From positions 62,001-126,000 of the forward strand of contig JAQYVX010000002.1 of assembly GCA_030145305.1 (NCBI GenBank): a stretch of 64,000 nucleotides of DNA, in the 5' to 3' direction. The position numbers were made by a program, and so were the translations under genes. The notes beneath the pieces were generated by a model, which was not told the DNA's origin, searched no databases, and worked only from the letters and a program-made list of their open reading frames with translations. Source of the stretch: Halarcobacter sp. Lineage in GTDB: Bacteria > Campylobacterota > Campylobacteria > Campylobacterales > Arcobacteraceae. Shown here piece after piece: positions 40,120-49,773 of this stretch. Each line of letters begins with the position of its first letter. Position 1 is the first letter of the stretch.

Positions 40120-40341
40120 TTATTTATTTTTCTTTCTTGAAGCTTTTGCCATTTTTGCTTTCTTTTTAGCTTTAGCTTTGCCTAACTCTTTATTTAATGC
40201 TTTTCTAGCATTAACAACTTGCTTAGTATTGTTTTCTGCTTGAGAAAAAGATTTTTCTCCTGCATTTTTAGTTGCCTTAATTCTTGCAACAATTTTATCG
40301 CTTTTTTTAGTGTTTACACTTGAATTATTTAATTCTGCCAT
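40120..40341 (-). CDS. Small highly basic Lys/Ala-rich protein
   Basis: 73 residues, strongly basic. The C-terminal third (ELGKAKAKKKAKMAKASRKK) resembles histone H1-like tails. Ribosome site AAGG lies seven bases before the ATG. No enzyme motif. Nucleic-acid binding or nucleoid role is an inference from composition only. Confidence 0.72.
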   Translation of the reverse strand: MAELNNSSVNTKKSDKIVARIKATKNAGEKSFSQAENNTKQVVNARKALNKELGKAKAKKKAKMAKASRKKNK

Positions 40342-40417
40342 AGATGTACCTTATTTATAATATTGGGATTGTATAGAAATTCTTATAAAAAAGATATTAG
40401 AAAATCTATCAATTTTA

Positions 40418-41368
40418 TTAAAAATGTTTTTTAAAGTTTATTATATCATCATATGTTAGATTTATATTTTCTAATTGTTGCTTTTGCAAAATTGGATGCA
40501 TCAAAGAATTTTCCTTATTTATATGAGGAATACCTACTAAATGCATGATTTCATGGGCTAGGATAGTTTTTAGTTCAGATAAATTATCAAAGCCATAAAT
40601 CTCTATTTTATTCATATTATTAATTACACTTTTTTCTTGAATCTTTTTGCCATCTTTATAAAAAGTTTTCAATTTAGTCTCTTTTTGACCAAAAGTTTTA
40701 CCTTTAATTTTTTTAAAACTTCTATTCATTCTTTCAAGTTCAATATTTAAACTATTAAATTTTTTAACTAAGTTATTGTGTATAAGAAGTTTTTGATTAT
40801 AGTTATTTACAAGCCTTTTTATAATTTTTCTTTGGCTTTTTAAGATTTTTGTCTCTTTAGTTATTCTATTTTTTTCTTTTTCTATATATGCTTTTTCTTT
40901 TTCATATTCACTAGAAGAGAGGCTCTTTTTTTGATTTATATTTTTTACATAAGTGTTAAACTTTTTGATTTCTTGATTATGCAAGCTATTTTTTTTCTCA
41001 AATTTAACTTTTTCTTTTTCAATTTTTTTATCATTTTTTAGAAAATATTCTTCTAGCTTTTTAAGTTTATTTTGTTCCTTTTTTATTTTCCAAACTTGTT
41101 TTTTTATGCGTTTTTCTAATATTGAAGGAGGAAGATATATGATATTAATATTATTTTTACTTTCATTATAATCAAAGATATTTGTATCTAATTGTGATTC
41201 TAATTTATACTCTATTTCATTGATTATATTTATCAATTCATCTTTACTTATTTTAGCTTTATAATAATCATCAATCTTTCCAATACCAACTTCTTTGTAT
41301 GAAGCAAAAGAATAATTAACTAAAAATATAAATATAAAAATAATTCCAAATAATTTTTTATAAAACAT
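40418..41368 (-). CDS. Secreted metzincin-like protease with coiled coil
   Basis: 316 residues. An N-terminal signal sequence (about 1-22, hydrophobic FGIIFIFIFLVNYSFA) is followed by a short alpha/beta part (to about 80), a long Lys/Glu coiled coil (about 82-225), then a C-terminal catalytic segment. That segment holds HEIMHLVGIPH (272-282), the metzincin zinc motif HExxHxxGxxH, followed by SLMHP with Met290 as the Met-turn. The zinc site normally follows a full catalytic domain, but here the beta sheet before it appears split by the coiled coil. Periplasmic or exported location is inferred; the substrate is unknown. Confidence 0.82.
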   Translation of the reverse strand: MFYKKLFGIIFIFIFLVNYSFASYKEVGIGKIDDYYKAKISKDELINIINEIEYKLESQLDTNIFDYNESKNNINIIYLPPSILEKRIKKQVWKIKKEQNKLKKLEEYFLKNDKKIEKEKVKFEKKNSLHNQEIKKFNTYVKNINQKKSLSSSEYEKEKAYIEKEKNRITKETKILKSQRKIIKRLVNNYNQKLLIHNNLVKKFNSLNIELERMNRSFKKIKGKTFGQKETKLKTFYKDGKKIQEKSVINNMNKIEIYGFDNLSELKTILAHEIMHLVGIPHINKENSLMHPILQKQQLENINLTYDDIINFKKHF

Positions 41369-41443
41369 ATAGTATTTTAATAAAAAAAAGTTTGTATATT
41401 ACTTTAAGAGAGACTCTTTTATTCTCATATAAACAATTTTAGA

Positions 41444-41449
41444 TATAGT
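41444..41449 (+). promoter_or_regulatory. Likely -10 box of the SlyD-type gene
   Basis: TATAGT, one base off consensus, 27 bases upstream of the ATG; AAGGT lies five bases before the ATG. Confidence 0.4.
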
Positions 41450-41475
41450 AAAATATTAAATAAAAAAGGTAAAGA

Positions 41476-41895
41476 ATGTCAATGAATGAAAATCAACTAG
41501 TAACTATGAATTTTGAATTAAGAATAAATGATGAAATTATAGAAAGTAATTTAGAAGAAAGTCCAATAGCATTTAAATATGGAAGTGGAGAATTAATTTC
41601 AGGATTAGAGAAAAGAATCTCTGATATGAAAGAAGGAGAAAGAAGAGAGGTAAACGTACCTTCAATAGAAGCTTATGGAGAATATAATGAAGAGCTTAGT
41701 GAGACATTACCAATCAAAGATTTTGAAGATATTGATTTAGAAATCGGAATGATTTTAGAAGCAGATGGGCAAAATGGAGAAATCTTTAAAGCAACAGTAA
41801 CTGATGTTACAAAAGAGGATGTAACAATTGATTATAATCATCCCTTAGCAGGTTCTGATTTAGATTTCACAGTTGTAATAAAAAGTATTGCTTAA
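41476..41895 (+). CDS. FKBP-type peptidyl-prolyl isomerase, SlyD-like
   Basis: 139 residues. The FKBP fold (FKYGSGELISGLEKRISDMKEGE) carries an inserted flap and ends with the SlyD signature DYNHPLAGSDLDF. It catalyses cis-trans proline isomerisation and acts as a folding helper in the cytosol. The His-rich metal-binding tail of E. coli SlyD is absent. No signal peptide. Confidence 0.92.
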   Translation: MSMNENQLVTMNFELRINDEIIESNLEESPIAFKYGSGELISGLEKRISDMKEGERREVNVPSIEAYGEYNEELSETLPIKDFEDIDLEIGMILEADGQNGEIFKATVTDVTKEDVTIDYNHPLAGSDLDFTVVIKSIA

Positions 41896-41906
41896 ATCAA
41901 AAAAAT

Positions 41907-42302
41907 TTAGTCTAAAAAGTCTTTTATTAGTGCTTTAATTTTAAGTTTATCTTCATTTATAATTATAAAATGTGCCTTTAATGAGGCTTCAGAAATATCT
42001 CCTAATAATATATTATCAGCGCTATTTTTGAAAAGATAAACTTTTGAACCTGATATTCCAGCAATTGATATTTTTAAAGAAGAAGGATCAAGTTTATTTA
42101 AATACCTTGAACCTCTTGAAAAGCCTATATATACCTTTGCTTTGGGGATTTTTTTATTAGAAAGATTTTTGCCTTCTGAGTCTATTATTGCATAAGAATA
42201 TAATTTGATTATTTCTATAATCTCATTATTAATTTCTTTATGTTGAAGAGAAGTACCTGAAGAAGGGTTTCCTTTAATATAAACTATGTCAGGGCAATAC
42301 AC
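41907..42302 (-). CDS. Small protein with hydrolase-like GFSRG elbow
   Basis: 131 residues from a GTG seven bases after the stop of the upstream 44-residue gene, suggesting coupling. Motifs: VYIGFSRGSRYLNKL, which matches the GxSxG nucleophile elbow of alpha/beta hydrolases, and SGSKVYLF. It is much shorter than a normal hydrolase, so a minimal or degenerate member is possible. The frame remains open upstream to 42359 without ATG, GTG or TTG, so the N-terminus is uncertain. Function not recognised. Confidence 0.6.
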   Translation of the reverse strand: MYCPDIVYIKGNPSSGTSLQHKEINNEIIEIIKLYSYAIIDSEGKNLSNKKIPKAKVYIGFSRGSRYLNKLDPSSLKISIAGISGSKVYLFKNSADNILLGDISEASLKAHFIIINEDKLKIKALIKDFLD

Positions 42303-42309
42303 AAAAAAT

Positions 42310-42444
42310 CTATTTAGTTTTTTGTTGAATTGTTTTATTATTTTTAACAGAAATAGCTTTTATAGAATTATATTTATCAAATAATATTACAAACATATAT
42401 GCAATTGCAACCGCGATAAAACTAATAAGTAAAATATTTTTCAT
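42310..42444 (-). CDS. 44-residue single-span membrane peptide
   Basis: The frame starts ATG at 42444 with a strong ribosome site AGGA seven bases upstream and stops with TAG. Residues 4-22 (ILLISFIAVAIAYMFVILF) form one membrane helix, followed by a basic, Asn/Lys-rich tail of about 20 residues. It is the first gene of a likely two-gene unit with the GFSRG protein. No homologue recognised. Confidence 0.65.
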   Translation of the reverse strand: MKNILLISFIAVAIAYMFVILFDKYNSIKAISVKNNKTIQQKTK

Positions 42445-42531
42445 TCAATTTTCCTAGGATTTTTTATATTTTGTTGACATAATAAATTTAATTCACTTTA
42501 ATAAAGCTTTAATACTTTTTTTCACTTATTA

Positions 42532-42984
42532 TTACCATTTTGGTTCAAAAGGAACTCTCTCTCCATCACCTGTTGTATACTCCTCTAAAGAGTTTTCTTT
42601 AGATTGAACTACCATGTATATCATTTTTTCTTTTGAGTCGTTACGTATACCTCTTATGCCCTTAGGAGCAACACGTATTACACTACCCTCTTTTATCTCA
42701 AAACATTTTCCATCTACTTGAAAAAAACCAAAACCTTTTAAAATAATATATGTTTCTTCATTTTTTCTATGAATATGAAAATAAGTTTGTTCTTTCAAAG
42801 GAGGAAGTGAATTAAAAGAGATTTCAGAACCTGTAGATTTAGTAGCATCTTTTAAAAATACTTTACCTTCTATTTCTTGTTTATTCACAGGATGAATTAA
42901 AGAGTATTCCATTAGTTCATCTAAATCACCTAAATTGATTGCTGTATAATTAGTATCTTCTGCTATTTTCTGAATTTCTTTCAT
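42532..42984 (-). CDS. Cupin-domain protein
   Basis: 150 residues. The cupin motif 1 pattern is seen in YFHIHRKNEETYIILKGFG (two His, Glu) and the second part in IKEGSVIRVAPKGIRGIRN. Metal binding is likely weakened because a motif-2 His is not obvious. Cupins include isomerases, oxygenases and sugar-binding proteins; the specific role is unknown. Confidence 0.82.
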   Translation of the reverse strand: MKEIQKIAEDTNYTAINLGDLDELMEYSLIHPVNKQEIEGKVFLKDATKSTGSEISFNSLPPLKEQTYFHIHRKNEETYIILKGFGFFQVDGKCFEIKEGSVIRVAPKGIRGIRNDSKEKMIYMVVQSKENSLEEYTTGDGERVPFEPKW

Positions 42985-43064
42985 ATTATTTCCTTTTATA
43001 GTTATTGACTATTTAGTCAAGTAATTTTATCTAAAGACAATAAAAAGAAAATAAAATAATAGTT

Positions 43065-45566
43065 TTAAAATTTTTTCATAGCTTTCTTAGTTTTATTTGT
43101 GGCAAGAGCTTCAAAGGGATTTTCAGGCCAATAGTGTTTTTTATACTTTCCGCTTAATTCTTTTTTAACTTCATAATATGAATTTTCCCAAAAACTTTTT
43201 AAATCATAGGTTATTTGAATTGGTCTTAAAGCTGGGCTTAAAAGATATATCTGTAAAGCAATTGTATTATTCAATATTTTTGGAGTTTCACTCATTCCAA
43301 ATATTTCTTGTATTTTTACAGCTAAAATAGGATTTGTGTTATTTGAATAATCAATTTTTATATTAGAACCACTTGGTACTTCTATGCTATTTGGGGCTTG
43401 ATTATCCAAAAATTGTTTATTTTCCCAAGAAATACCTGCTAATAAAATAGAATAAATATCCAAAGCTTCAAGCTGTTTTATTGTTTTAATATTATGTAAA
43501 TAAGGTTCTAACCATAGCTCAAGAGAAGAAAACAAAGCATTATCACCAAAATCTGGCAAAGTGCTATTTATATTTTTATTTATAAAATTGACTCTATTTT
43601 TTAATTCAATAGCTTTTTTATTCCACGTTAAAAGTTCCAAACCCTCTTTTTTAATTAAATCTAAAATAAGTTTTGAATAGTTATGCTTAGCATCATTTGC
43701 TATTGGTTTTGAAAATAATTCTAGTTTATTAAAATAACTTATTTCTCTTATATCAAACTTTTTATTCTGTTTATTATAAATAATTGATTCTTCTTTTTCT
43801 ATATAATTTGCAAACTCTTTTTCAATATTTTCTAAAGAAATTTTAAGTGCTAAGTTTATATAGGAATCCTTTTTATGTGCATTTAATGAAGCTACAACTA
43901 AAAACTCTTCATTAAATAAACTATCTTCAATATTTAGTATTGCTCCTTTTCCATTGCTTAATTTATATTTATTATCATTTTTTACTCTTTGTCGTGCTAG
44001 TCTATCTGGATAGGAAAAAAGAAGTAATTGACTTAAAATTTCTTCATTTATTCTTATTTCATTTTTTTTGATTTTTTGAAAACTTTTTAATTTAGAATAA
44101 AAAAAATCTGCTTGTTTTAGAATATTTTTTGCACTATTAAAATTTATGTAAGTGTTATCAAAATCTTTTTCATACAAAGGAAGAAACCTAGAATATATAT
44201 CACAGTTTGAGTAAGAGTTTTTAAATATATCTTTTTCAATTAATATTGCCGATAAAAGACAAGCTTCATAAGCAAAACCCAAATTATTTGCACGCAAAAT
44301 CATAAAAGCGAATCTTGGATGAAGTCCAAGAGCAAGAGCATTTTTTCCAAATTGTGTTATTTCATAATCTTTATTCAACATAAAAAGTTCTTGTAAAACT
44401 CTTCTTGTACTATTTTGAACTTGGGTATCTGGATAATCTAAAAACTTCAACTCTTTTATATCTACTACACCCCAAAGAGCCAAATCTAAAAAAAATGAAC
44501 TTAGGTCTGTTCTTAATATTTCAGGTTTAGTTGATTCTTGTAAAATCTTCTTTTTATGCCAAAGCTTATAACATTTTCCATTGCTTAATCTCCCTGCTCT
44601 ACCTGCTCTTTGAACTGCTGAATCTTTTGAAATAAAGGATAATTCTAAATGATTTAAAGCATTAGAATAGTTATAAAGTGATAACTTTTCTAAACCAGAA
44701 TCAATTACAATTTTTATCCCTTCTATGGTTAAAGAAGTTTGTGAAATATTTGTTGAAAGAATTATCTTTCTTTTTTCTGATTTTAAAAGTGCTTTATCTT
44801 GATTTTCTTTACTTAAAGTTGAATATAAAGGAAAAACTTCAATATCTTCATCTTTTAGTAAATTTTGAAGTTTTTTAATCTCTTTTACACCTGGTAAAAA
44901 TACTAAAATATCACCATTATCAGACTTTATAGCTTTTTTTATTGTATGTAAAAGAAGCAAACTTAGATTTTTTATATCTGGCTGTTTTATATTTTCATCA
45001 AGATATATATTTTCAACACTAAAATTCTTGCCCTCAGATGTAAGTACAGGAACATCTCCTAAAATATTTATTAATTCTTTTGAATCAAGTGTTGCAGACA
45101 TGATTAATAGCTTTAAATCATCTCTTAATAATTCTTGCACTTGAAGAGATAAGGCAAGGGATAAATCAGTATGTATGCTTCTTTCATGAAACTCATCAAA
45201 AATGACCATAGCCACATTTTCTAAAGCTTGATCACTTTGAAGTTTACGAACTAAAATTGCTTCAGTTACAATTAAAATTTTAGTATTTTTAGAATAACAT
45301 TTTTCCATCTTTACTTGATAACCAACACTTTGCCCTACGACTTCCCCAAGAAGTTTTGACATTTGCTTAGCAAGCATACGAGCTGCTACTTTACGTGGTT
45401 CAAGCATAATAATAATTTTATCACCAAGCCAAGATTCTTTTAGCAAAGAAATAGGTACTAGAGTACTTTTTCCAGCCCCTGGAGGTGCTTGAAGAATAAG
45501 CCTAGTTTTAGTGTTAAGTGTATTTTTTATATCGTTTATAAGCTCATAAATAGGTAAGTTTTTCAT
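43065..45566 (-). CDS. hrpB: DEAH-type helicase HrpB
   Basis: 833 residues, normal for HrpB. Walker A is APPGAGKST near residue 25-33; the DEAH-box variant is DEFH (FDEFHERS); then SATLD, STNISQTSLTIEGI and the motif VI QRAGRAGR. The C-terminus carries the HrpB-specific region (ALRPIQITYDLKSFWENSY, KHYWPENP). RNA helicase of uncertain physiological role. It follows the exonuclease gene by 58 bases. Confidence 0.94.
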   Translation of the reverse strand: MKNLPIYELINDIKNTLNTKTRLILQAPPGAGKSTLVPISLLKESWLGDKIIIMLEPRKVAARMLAKQMSKLLGEVVGQSVGYQVKMEKCYSKNTKILIVTEAILVRKLQSDQALENVAMVIFDEFHERSIHTDLSLALSLQVQELLRDDLKLLIMSATLDSKELINILGDVPVLTSEGKNFSVENIYLDENIKQPDIKNLSLLLLHTIKKAIKSDNGDILVFLPGVKEIKKLQNLLKDEDIEVFPLYSTLSKENQDKALLKSEKRKIILSTNISQTSLTIEGIKIVIDSGLEKLSLYNYSNALNHLELSFISKDSAVQRAGRAGRLSNGKCYKLWHKKKILQESTKPEILRTDLSSFFLDLALWGVVDIKELKFLDYPDTQVQNSTRRVLQELFMLNKDYEITQFGKNALALGLHPRFAFMILRANNLGFAYEACLLSAILIEKDIFKNSYSNCDIYSRFLPLYEKDFDNTYINFNSAKNILKQADFFYSKLKSFQKIKKNEIRINEEILSQLLLFSYPDRLARQRVKNDNKYKLSNGKGAILNIEDSLFNEEFLVVASLNAHKKDSYINLALKISLENIEKEFANYIEKEESIIYNKQNKKFDIREISYFNKLELFSKPIANDAKHNYSKLILDLIKKEGLELLTWNKKAIELKNRVNFINKNINSTLPDFGDNALFSSLELWLEPYLHNIKTIKQLEALDIYSILLAGISWENKQFLDNQAPNSIEVPSGSNIKIDYSNNTNPILAVKIQEIFGMSETPKILNNTIALQIYLLSPALRPIQITYDLKSFWENSYYEVKKELSGKYKKHYWPENPFEALATNKTKKAMKKF

Positions 45567-45624
45567 ATATAAGATTATACTCTTTCTAGAATTTTAAGAT
45601 TTATGCCTTAGGCTATAAATTTTT

Positions 45625-46419
45625 TTATTCTTTAGAATAATGTAATTGAAAAAAAGTTGGCATAATATTAATCACAAAAGGGTATTGTTCTATAATTTTA
45701 ATTATCACATCATATACAACAGTTGCATCTTCTGAGGCGTATTTAATCTGTCCTATAGATAACCTTTTATTTTCCCAATTAGAACGAGACATATTTTTTG
45801 ATTTTTGTAAATTTTCATTTAAAATTATTGAGGCAGCCTTTTTAGCTCCTATTTGTCTTCTAGCTGATAAATTTTTAAATACATCTTCAAGATCAATTGT
45901 TGATTTTAGTTTCAAGTTAAATTGTTTAAAAAGTGCTTCTCTATCACCTTTTAAGCCCGTGCCAATTTTTACTATTTTATCATTTTCCAAAAGATTTATA
46001 AGTGGTTTTAGATTTTTGATTTGTTTGGTTTGAATAAGATAACATTTTTTATTAGTAGCCAATTGAATAAGAGCAATGCCATGAGAAGCTTCTCCTTTTT
46101 CAAAGGTTGGTTTTTGTTCACTGTCAAAGCCTATAAAAGGGTTTTCTTCAATTGAGTTCATTGAAGTTTCTAATTGCTTTGAAGTATTAATTACTTCAAT
46201 TGTTCTATTACCAATGGTATAAGGAATTTGTAAATCACTTGCAATACTATTTGTATTATCTAATAAATTAAAAAGCTTTATAATTGATTTTAATGAGGAC
46301 GAAGCATTTGATACAATATTTTTTAAAGCATCTTCAACTTCACCTTCAAAATCATCTTCGCAAAATCTTTGAATTATATTTATTCTGTCTTGATTAGAAA
46401 TTACATTTACTAACTTGAT
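45625..46419 (-). CDS. RNase D-like 3'-5' exonuclease with apparent AUC start
   Basis: 264 residues if it starts at ATC 46419. DEDDy residues: Asp and Glu in GFDSEQKP, Asp in GLKGDREAL, Tyr and Asp in YASEDATVVYD. The first ATG (46161) would cut off PYTIGNRTIEVINTSKQLE, which belongs to the usual start of this exonuclease type. The frame is open back to a TAG at 46431. In that stretch there is no ATG, GTG or TTG. An exact AGGAG (46430-46426) lies six bases before ATC and three before ATA. Either a rare AUC start is used or the original ATG was mutated. Confidence 0.72.
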   Translation of the reverse strand: MKLVNVISNQDRINIIQRFCEDDFEGEVEDALKNIVSNASSSLKSIIKLFNLLDNTNSIASDLQIPYTIGNRTIEVINTSKQLETSMNSIEENPFIGFDSEQKPTFEKGEASHGIALIQLATNKKCYLIQTKQIKNLKPLINLLENDKIVKIGTGLKGDREALFKQFNLKLKSTIDLEDVFKNLSARRQIGAKKAASIILNENLQKSKNMSRSNWENKRLSIGQIKYASEDATVVYDVIIKIIEQYPFVINIMPTFFQLHYSKE

Positions 46420-46515
46420 TATAAACTCCTATTTAATATAACTTTCTTTTAAAATGGTATTCTAACATAAAGAACTAATATATATCTATCATATAGCTTT
46501 TACTTTTAAATAAAA

Positions 46516-47616
46516 CTATACTTTTTTAAGAGTTTCTAAATAATCTAAAATATCACTTGAAGTCCCTCTAAATATAATTTTTTCTTTATTTTTTTCAAGT
46601 TGATACTCATACATAGGGTCATAATACTCTTTTAAAAGATAAGCAATCCACTGTTTATATTTAGCTAAATCTCCTTTTTCTTCTTGCACTTTAAGAGCTT
46701 CATCAAATAATTCTATTAAATTTTTATATCTCATACTTCCTAATCTTTTTTGTATTCTTTCCATTGCTTTTTTTATTTCATCACTCCAAAGATTAAGATA
46801 ATCTTCTTCAAACTCTTTTTTATAATTTATTTGAGCTTTTAAAATGTATTCATCAAAAGTAATATTTATTCTTTCTATAAAAGGAGTTTCAAGAACTATC
46901 ATTGAAGAACTTGAAAGATAATTGACTAAAGTTTTTGGTATATAAACACTTCCTATATGCTTTCCTTCATCTTCAAATAAAAGATGAGAAAAGCCTTTAT
47001 TAACTTTTTGAATCAATTCATATGCTAAAGAATTTTCAAAATCTATTTGAGTAGGTTGAACTGTGATTTTTTTGCCAAAGCTAGAACCTCTATGATTGGC
47101 TAAGCCTTCTAAATCAACTGAATTATCAATTTTATTTAAGAATATAGTTTTTCCACTACCTGTATAACCTCCTAAAATAATAGCCTTGAAGTATTTTGGG
47201 GAATTATCAATTTCACTCATCAAATAATTCCTAAAAGCTTTATATCCACCCTCTAGGCGTACAATATTTAAAGTATGTTCATTTATCCACTCTTGTGCTA
47301 TCTTAGAACGTTGCCCTCCTCTAAAGCAATATAAAAGAGCATCTTTATTCTCTTTTTTAAAATCAAGCCAAGCTTTAATTCTACTATTCTTAATTTCTCC
47401 GCCAACAAGTTTATGTCCAAGAGTAATAGCTTCTTTATTTCCAGATTTTTTATATTTAATACCAATTAAATGTCTCTCTTCATCTGTAAGAAGAGGTAAA
47501 TTAATTGCATGGGGAAAAGAACCTTTGTTAAATTCAATTGGAGCTCTAACATCAATAAGAGGAGTTTTTGATAAAGCAAGAGATTTAAAATCACTACTTT
47601 GAGTAGAAGTTGACAT
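46516..47616 (-). CDS. mnmH: tRNA 2-selenouridine synthase
   Basis: 366 residues. The N-terminal rhodanese domain has the catalytic Cys97 in YCFRGGQRS; the C-terminal part has a P-loop GGYTGSGKT (149-157). The enzyme converts 2-thiouridine at tRNA position 34 first to geranylated and then to seleno-uridine, using selenophosphate. This implies a SelD elsewhere in the genome. All key residues are present. Confidence 0.94.
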   Translation of the reverse strand: MSTSTQSSDFKSLALSKTPLIDVRAPIEFNKGSFPHAINLPLLTDEERHLIGIKYKKSGNKEAITLGHKLVGGEIKNSRIKAWLDFKKENKDALLYCFRGGQRSKIAQEWINEHTLNIVRLEGGYKAFRNYLMSEIDNSPKYFKAIILGGYTGSGKTIFLNKIDNSVDLEGLANHRGSSFGKKITVQPTQIDFENSLAYELIQKVNKGFSHLLFEDEGKHIGSVYIPKTLVNYLSSSSMIVLETPFIERINITFDEYILKAQINYKKEFEEDYLNLWSDEIKKAMERIQKRLGSMRYKNLIELFDEALKVQEEKGDLAKYKQWIAYLLKEYYDPMYEYQLEKNKEKIIFRGTSSDILDYLETLKKV

Positions 47617-47760
47617 ATATTAGGACCTTGCTTTTGTATTTTTTAATAGTATACAAGATAAATAATAAGGTAAAGCAAATTCAAGGTCTTGGTTTTTCCT
47701 ACATAATTATAAATATGCTTATGATTATCTAGCCTAAGCCCTGAATTTTATAGAGATTTA

Positions 47761-49555
47761 TTAAAGTTGGCTTCTAAATTTTTTGAGCTTTCCATGCCAA
47801 TCATTTTTATCAAAACCATCTTTATCATAACCATTTTTATCAAAAGTTCTTACTATCTTTTTTTCTAAAACTAATCTTTCTTTCATAATAGATTTATTTG
47901 GATTATCTAAATCTAATAATTTACTTTTTGCTGATCTAAAATAGTATTTTTCTATTTTTTCAGGTTTCTTTTTACTTCCATATATTTTTTTTCCTACCAT
48001 ATAAAAACCATCTTTTGTTTTTTCATATACCAAGTTATCATAAAACTCTCTATTATAAATCTTATTCTTTAAAAGAGTTTTTAGTTCCAATATTTCAAAA
48101 GGAAGTACATCATTTTTATCTTTTATTTTAACAAACTTTTTTAATTTGGAACTCCAACCATCTTTATCTATACCATGAATATTACTACCTGATAAAGAGA
48201 AACCGTTTTTATCATATTTACTTTTAGTATATTTATTAATACCATCTTTATTCCATCCATCATAATCATAACCATCTTTATCGTACATTGAAAAATCAGT
48301 AAGAATATTTTCTCCAATGTAATTCCAACCATCTTTGTTAAAGCCATATTTTGTTCGCCAAATAGTACCTAGATTATCTTTATTAAAATGACGTTTAAAC
48401 CTATCAAAACACATTTCACCCATTTGAAGCATATTTTTTTTATATATTCTATTATCATTGATAAATGACAATTCAAGAAAATAATCTTTTTTTCCATCTT
48501 TTTTACATGTCAAAAAATTAATTCCATCTATATTATCTATTTGACAATTTTTATTATAGATTTTCAAAAGTTGGTCTTTGTATGTGTGTTTAAAATCAAC
48601 ACTATCATCTTGCTTAGAACCTGAATCTTCACTTGCAACAATCATAGGGCAAGTGCTATTTTCTAATTTATAAACAGTTCTTGACGTAGTAGCATTAAGC
48701 ATCGATAATTTTTGACTTTTACTCTTTACTTTAGCATTTGTAAAAGATAAATTTCCAATACACAAAGCTTTTGAATTTTTTCCATATCCATGACCTAATC
48801 GATCTTTTATCTTAGAGCAATCTATAGACTCTAATAAATTTAAGGTTTTACTTCTTGAGAGTTTATCTTTAGAAAGTTTTTTTTTCTTATTAATACGTGA
48901 AATTTCATCTTTTCGTAAATTCTTTGCATCTTTGATAGTTCTAACATAAGGAAGAAGTAGTCCAGATTTTTCTAATTCTGTAATAACAATTTTTCGTAAA
49001 TTATCAAAGTCTTTATTGTTATAATCAAGTGCCTTATTTTCTGAAAAATTAATATTAAAAGTACCTCTCCATATTGTTTTTTCATCTGGAATATTAGAAA
49101 GCTTTTTTAGTTTTTTTGCATCTAATCTTCCCTTCCAATTTTTAGAAATCTCATCAATATTAGATAATATAACACCAAATTTAAGTGAAGTTGGTTTACA
49201 AGAAGTTACATCAGCAGAATAATACTCTATAGGACTTATATTAACTAATACTTTTACAGGACTATTTAAATATTTAATTTCAATATCTCTTGCTCTAAAA
49301 TCATCATCAATACTATGATTTGAAGAAAGGTATCTATATAATTTTTTTGACTCATTTTTACATTTATTTAAAATCCCTTTTGTACCGGTATCTCGATATT
49401 TAAGACGAGTGCCTTTTTCAGTCCAAATAAATGCACTATCAGTAATTTTTATTTTTATACTTTGTGTTATAAGTTACACCAATTGATTGCTTATTCGCAC
49501 ATCCAGTAAACAAAAATAAAATTGACAACACCAAAATATATTTATAGTTCTTCAC
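47761..49555 (-). pseudogene. KDG-repeat lipoprotein, broken by a one-base frameshift
   Basis: Two frames together make one protein of about 597 residues. The first frame (GTG 49555, AGGA seven bases upstream) encodes KNYKYILVLSILFLFTGC, a lipoprotein signal with lipobox LFTGC, then stops at TGA 49441-49439. The body is open in the next frame from 49473 to 47761, with no ATG in its first 230 codons. The switch falls in two A5 runs (T5 on the plus strand, 49446-49450 and 49452-49456); removing one A joins the frames. The C-terminal third carries repeats like YDKDGYDYDGWNKDG and FDKNGYDKDGF. A 334-residue TTG-started call inside the body is not the true gene. Surface or periplasmic lipoprotein, function unknown. 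Confidence 0.82.
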
Positions 49556-49744
49556 TTCTTCTTCCTTGATTATGATTTGTTCAATAAGTAATTTTATAAT
49601 TTTTTGCTGATAAGTTTAACATAATTGCCATAAAAAAAATGATTCAAGATTTAAAGATACACTTATAAAGAGAGATATAGATTTTTACTTAATACAAGAT
49701 TTAAATAAAAATCACAAAAAGTGAACTTAGTTCATATGAAGAAA

Positions 49745-49771
49745 AAATTTCTGCGAATAACGCAGAAATTT
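49745..49771 (-). terminator. guaB terminator, distal hairpin
   Basis: Perfect 11-base-pair stem (AAATTTCTGCG with its complement), five-base loop, T6 tail on the minus strand. It backs up the hairpin next to guaB. Confidence 0.8.
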
Positions 49772-49773
49772 AG

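Noticed and set aside
45599..45624. Hairpin with T-run on the plus strand between hrpB and the exonuclease gene
   Set aside because: Both flanking genes are on the minus strand, and the minus-strand side has no T tail, so it would not act as their terminator.
46159..46161. ATG as the start of the exonuclease
   Set aside because: No ribosome site, and conserved upstream residues of the family would be lost.
48763..48765. TTG start for a 334-residue protein
   Set aside because: The frame is open and coding-like for 236 more codons upstream, and a lipoprotein signal is found in the adjacent frame.
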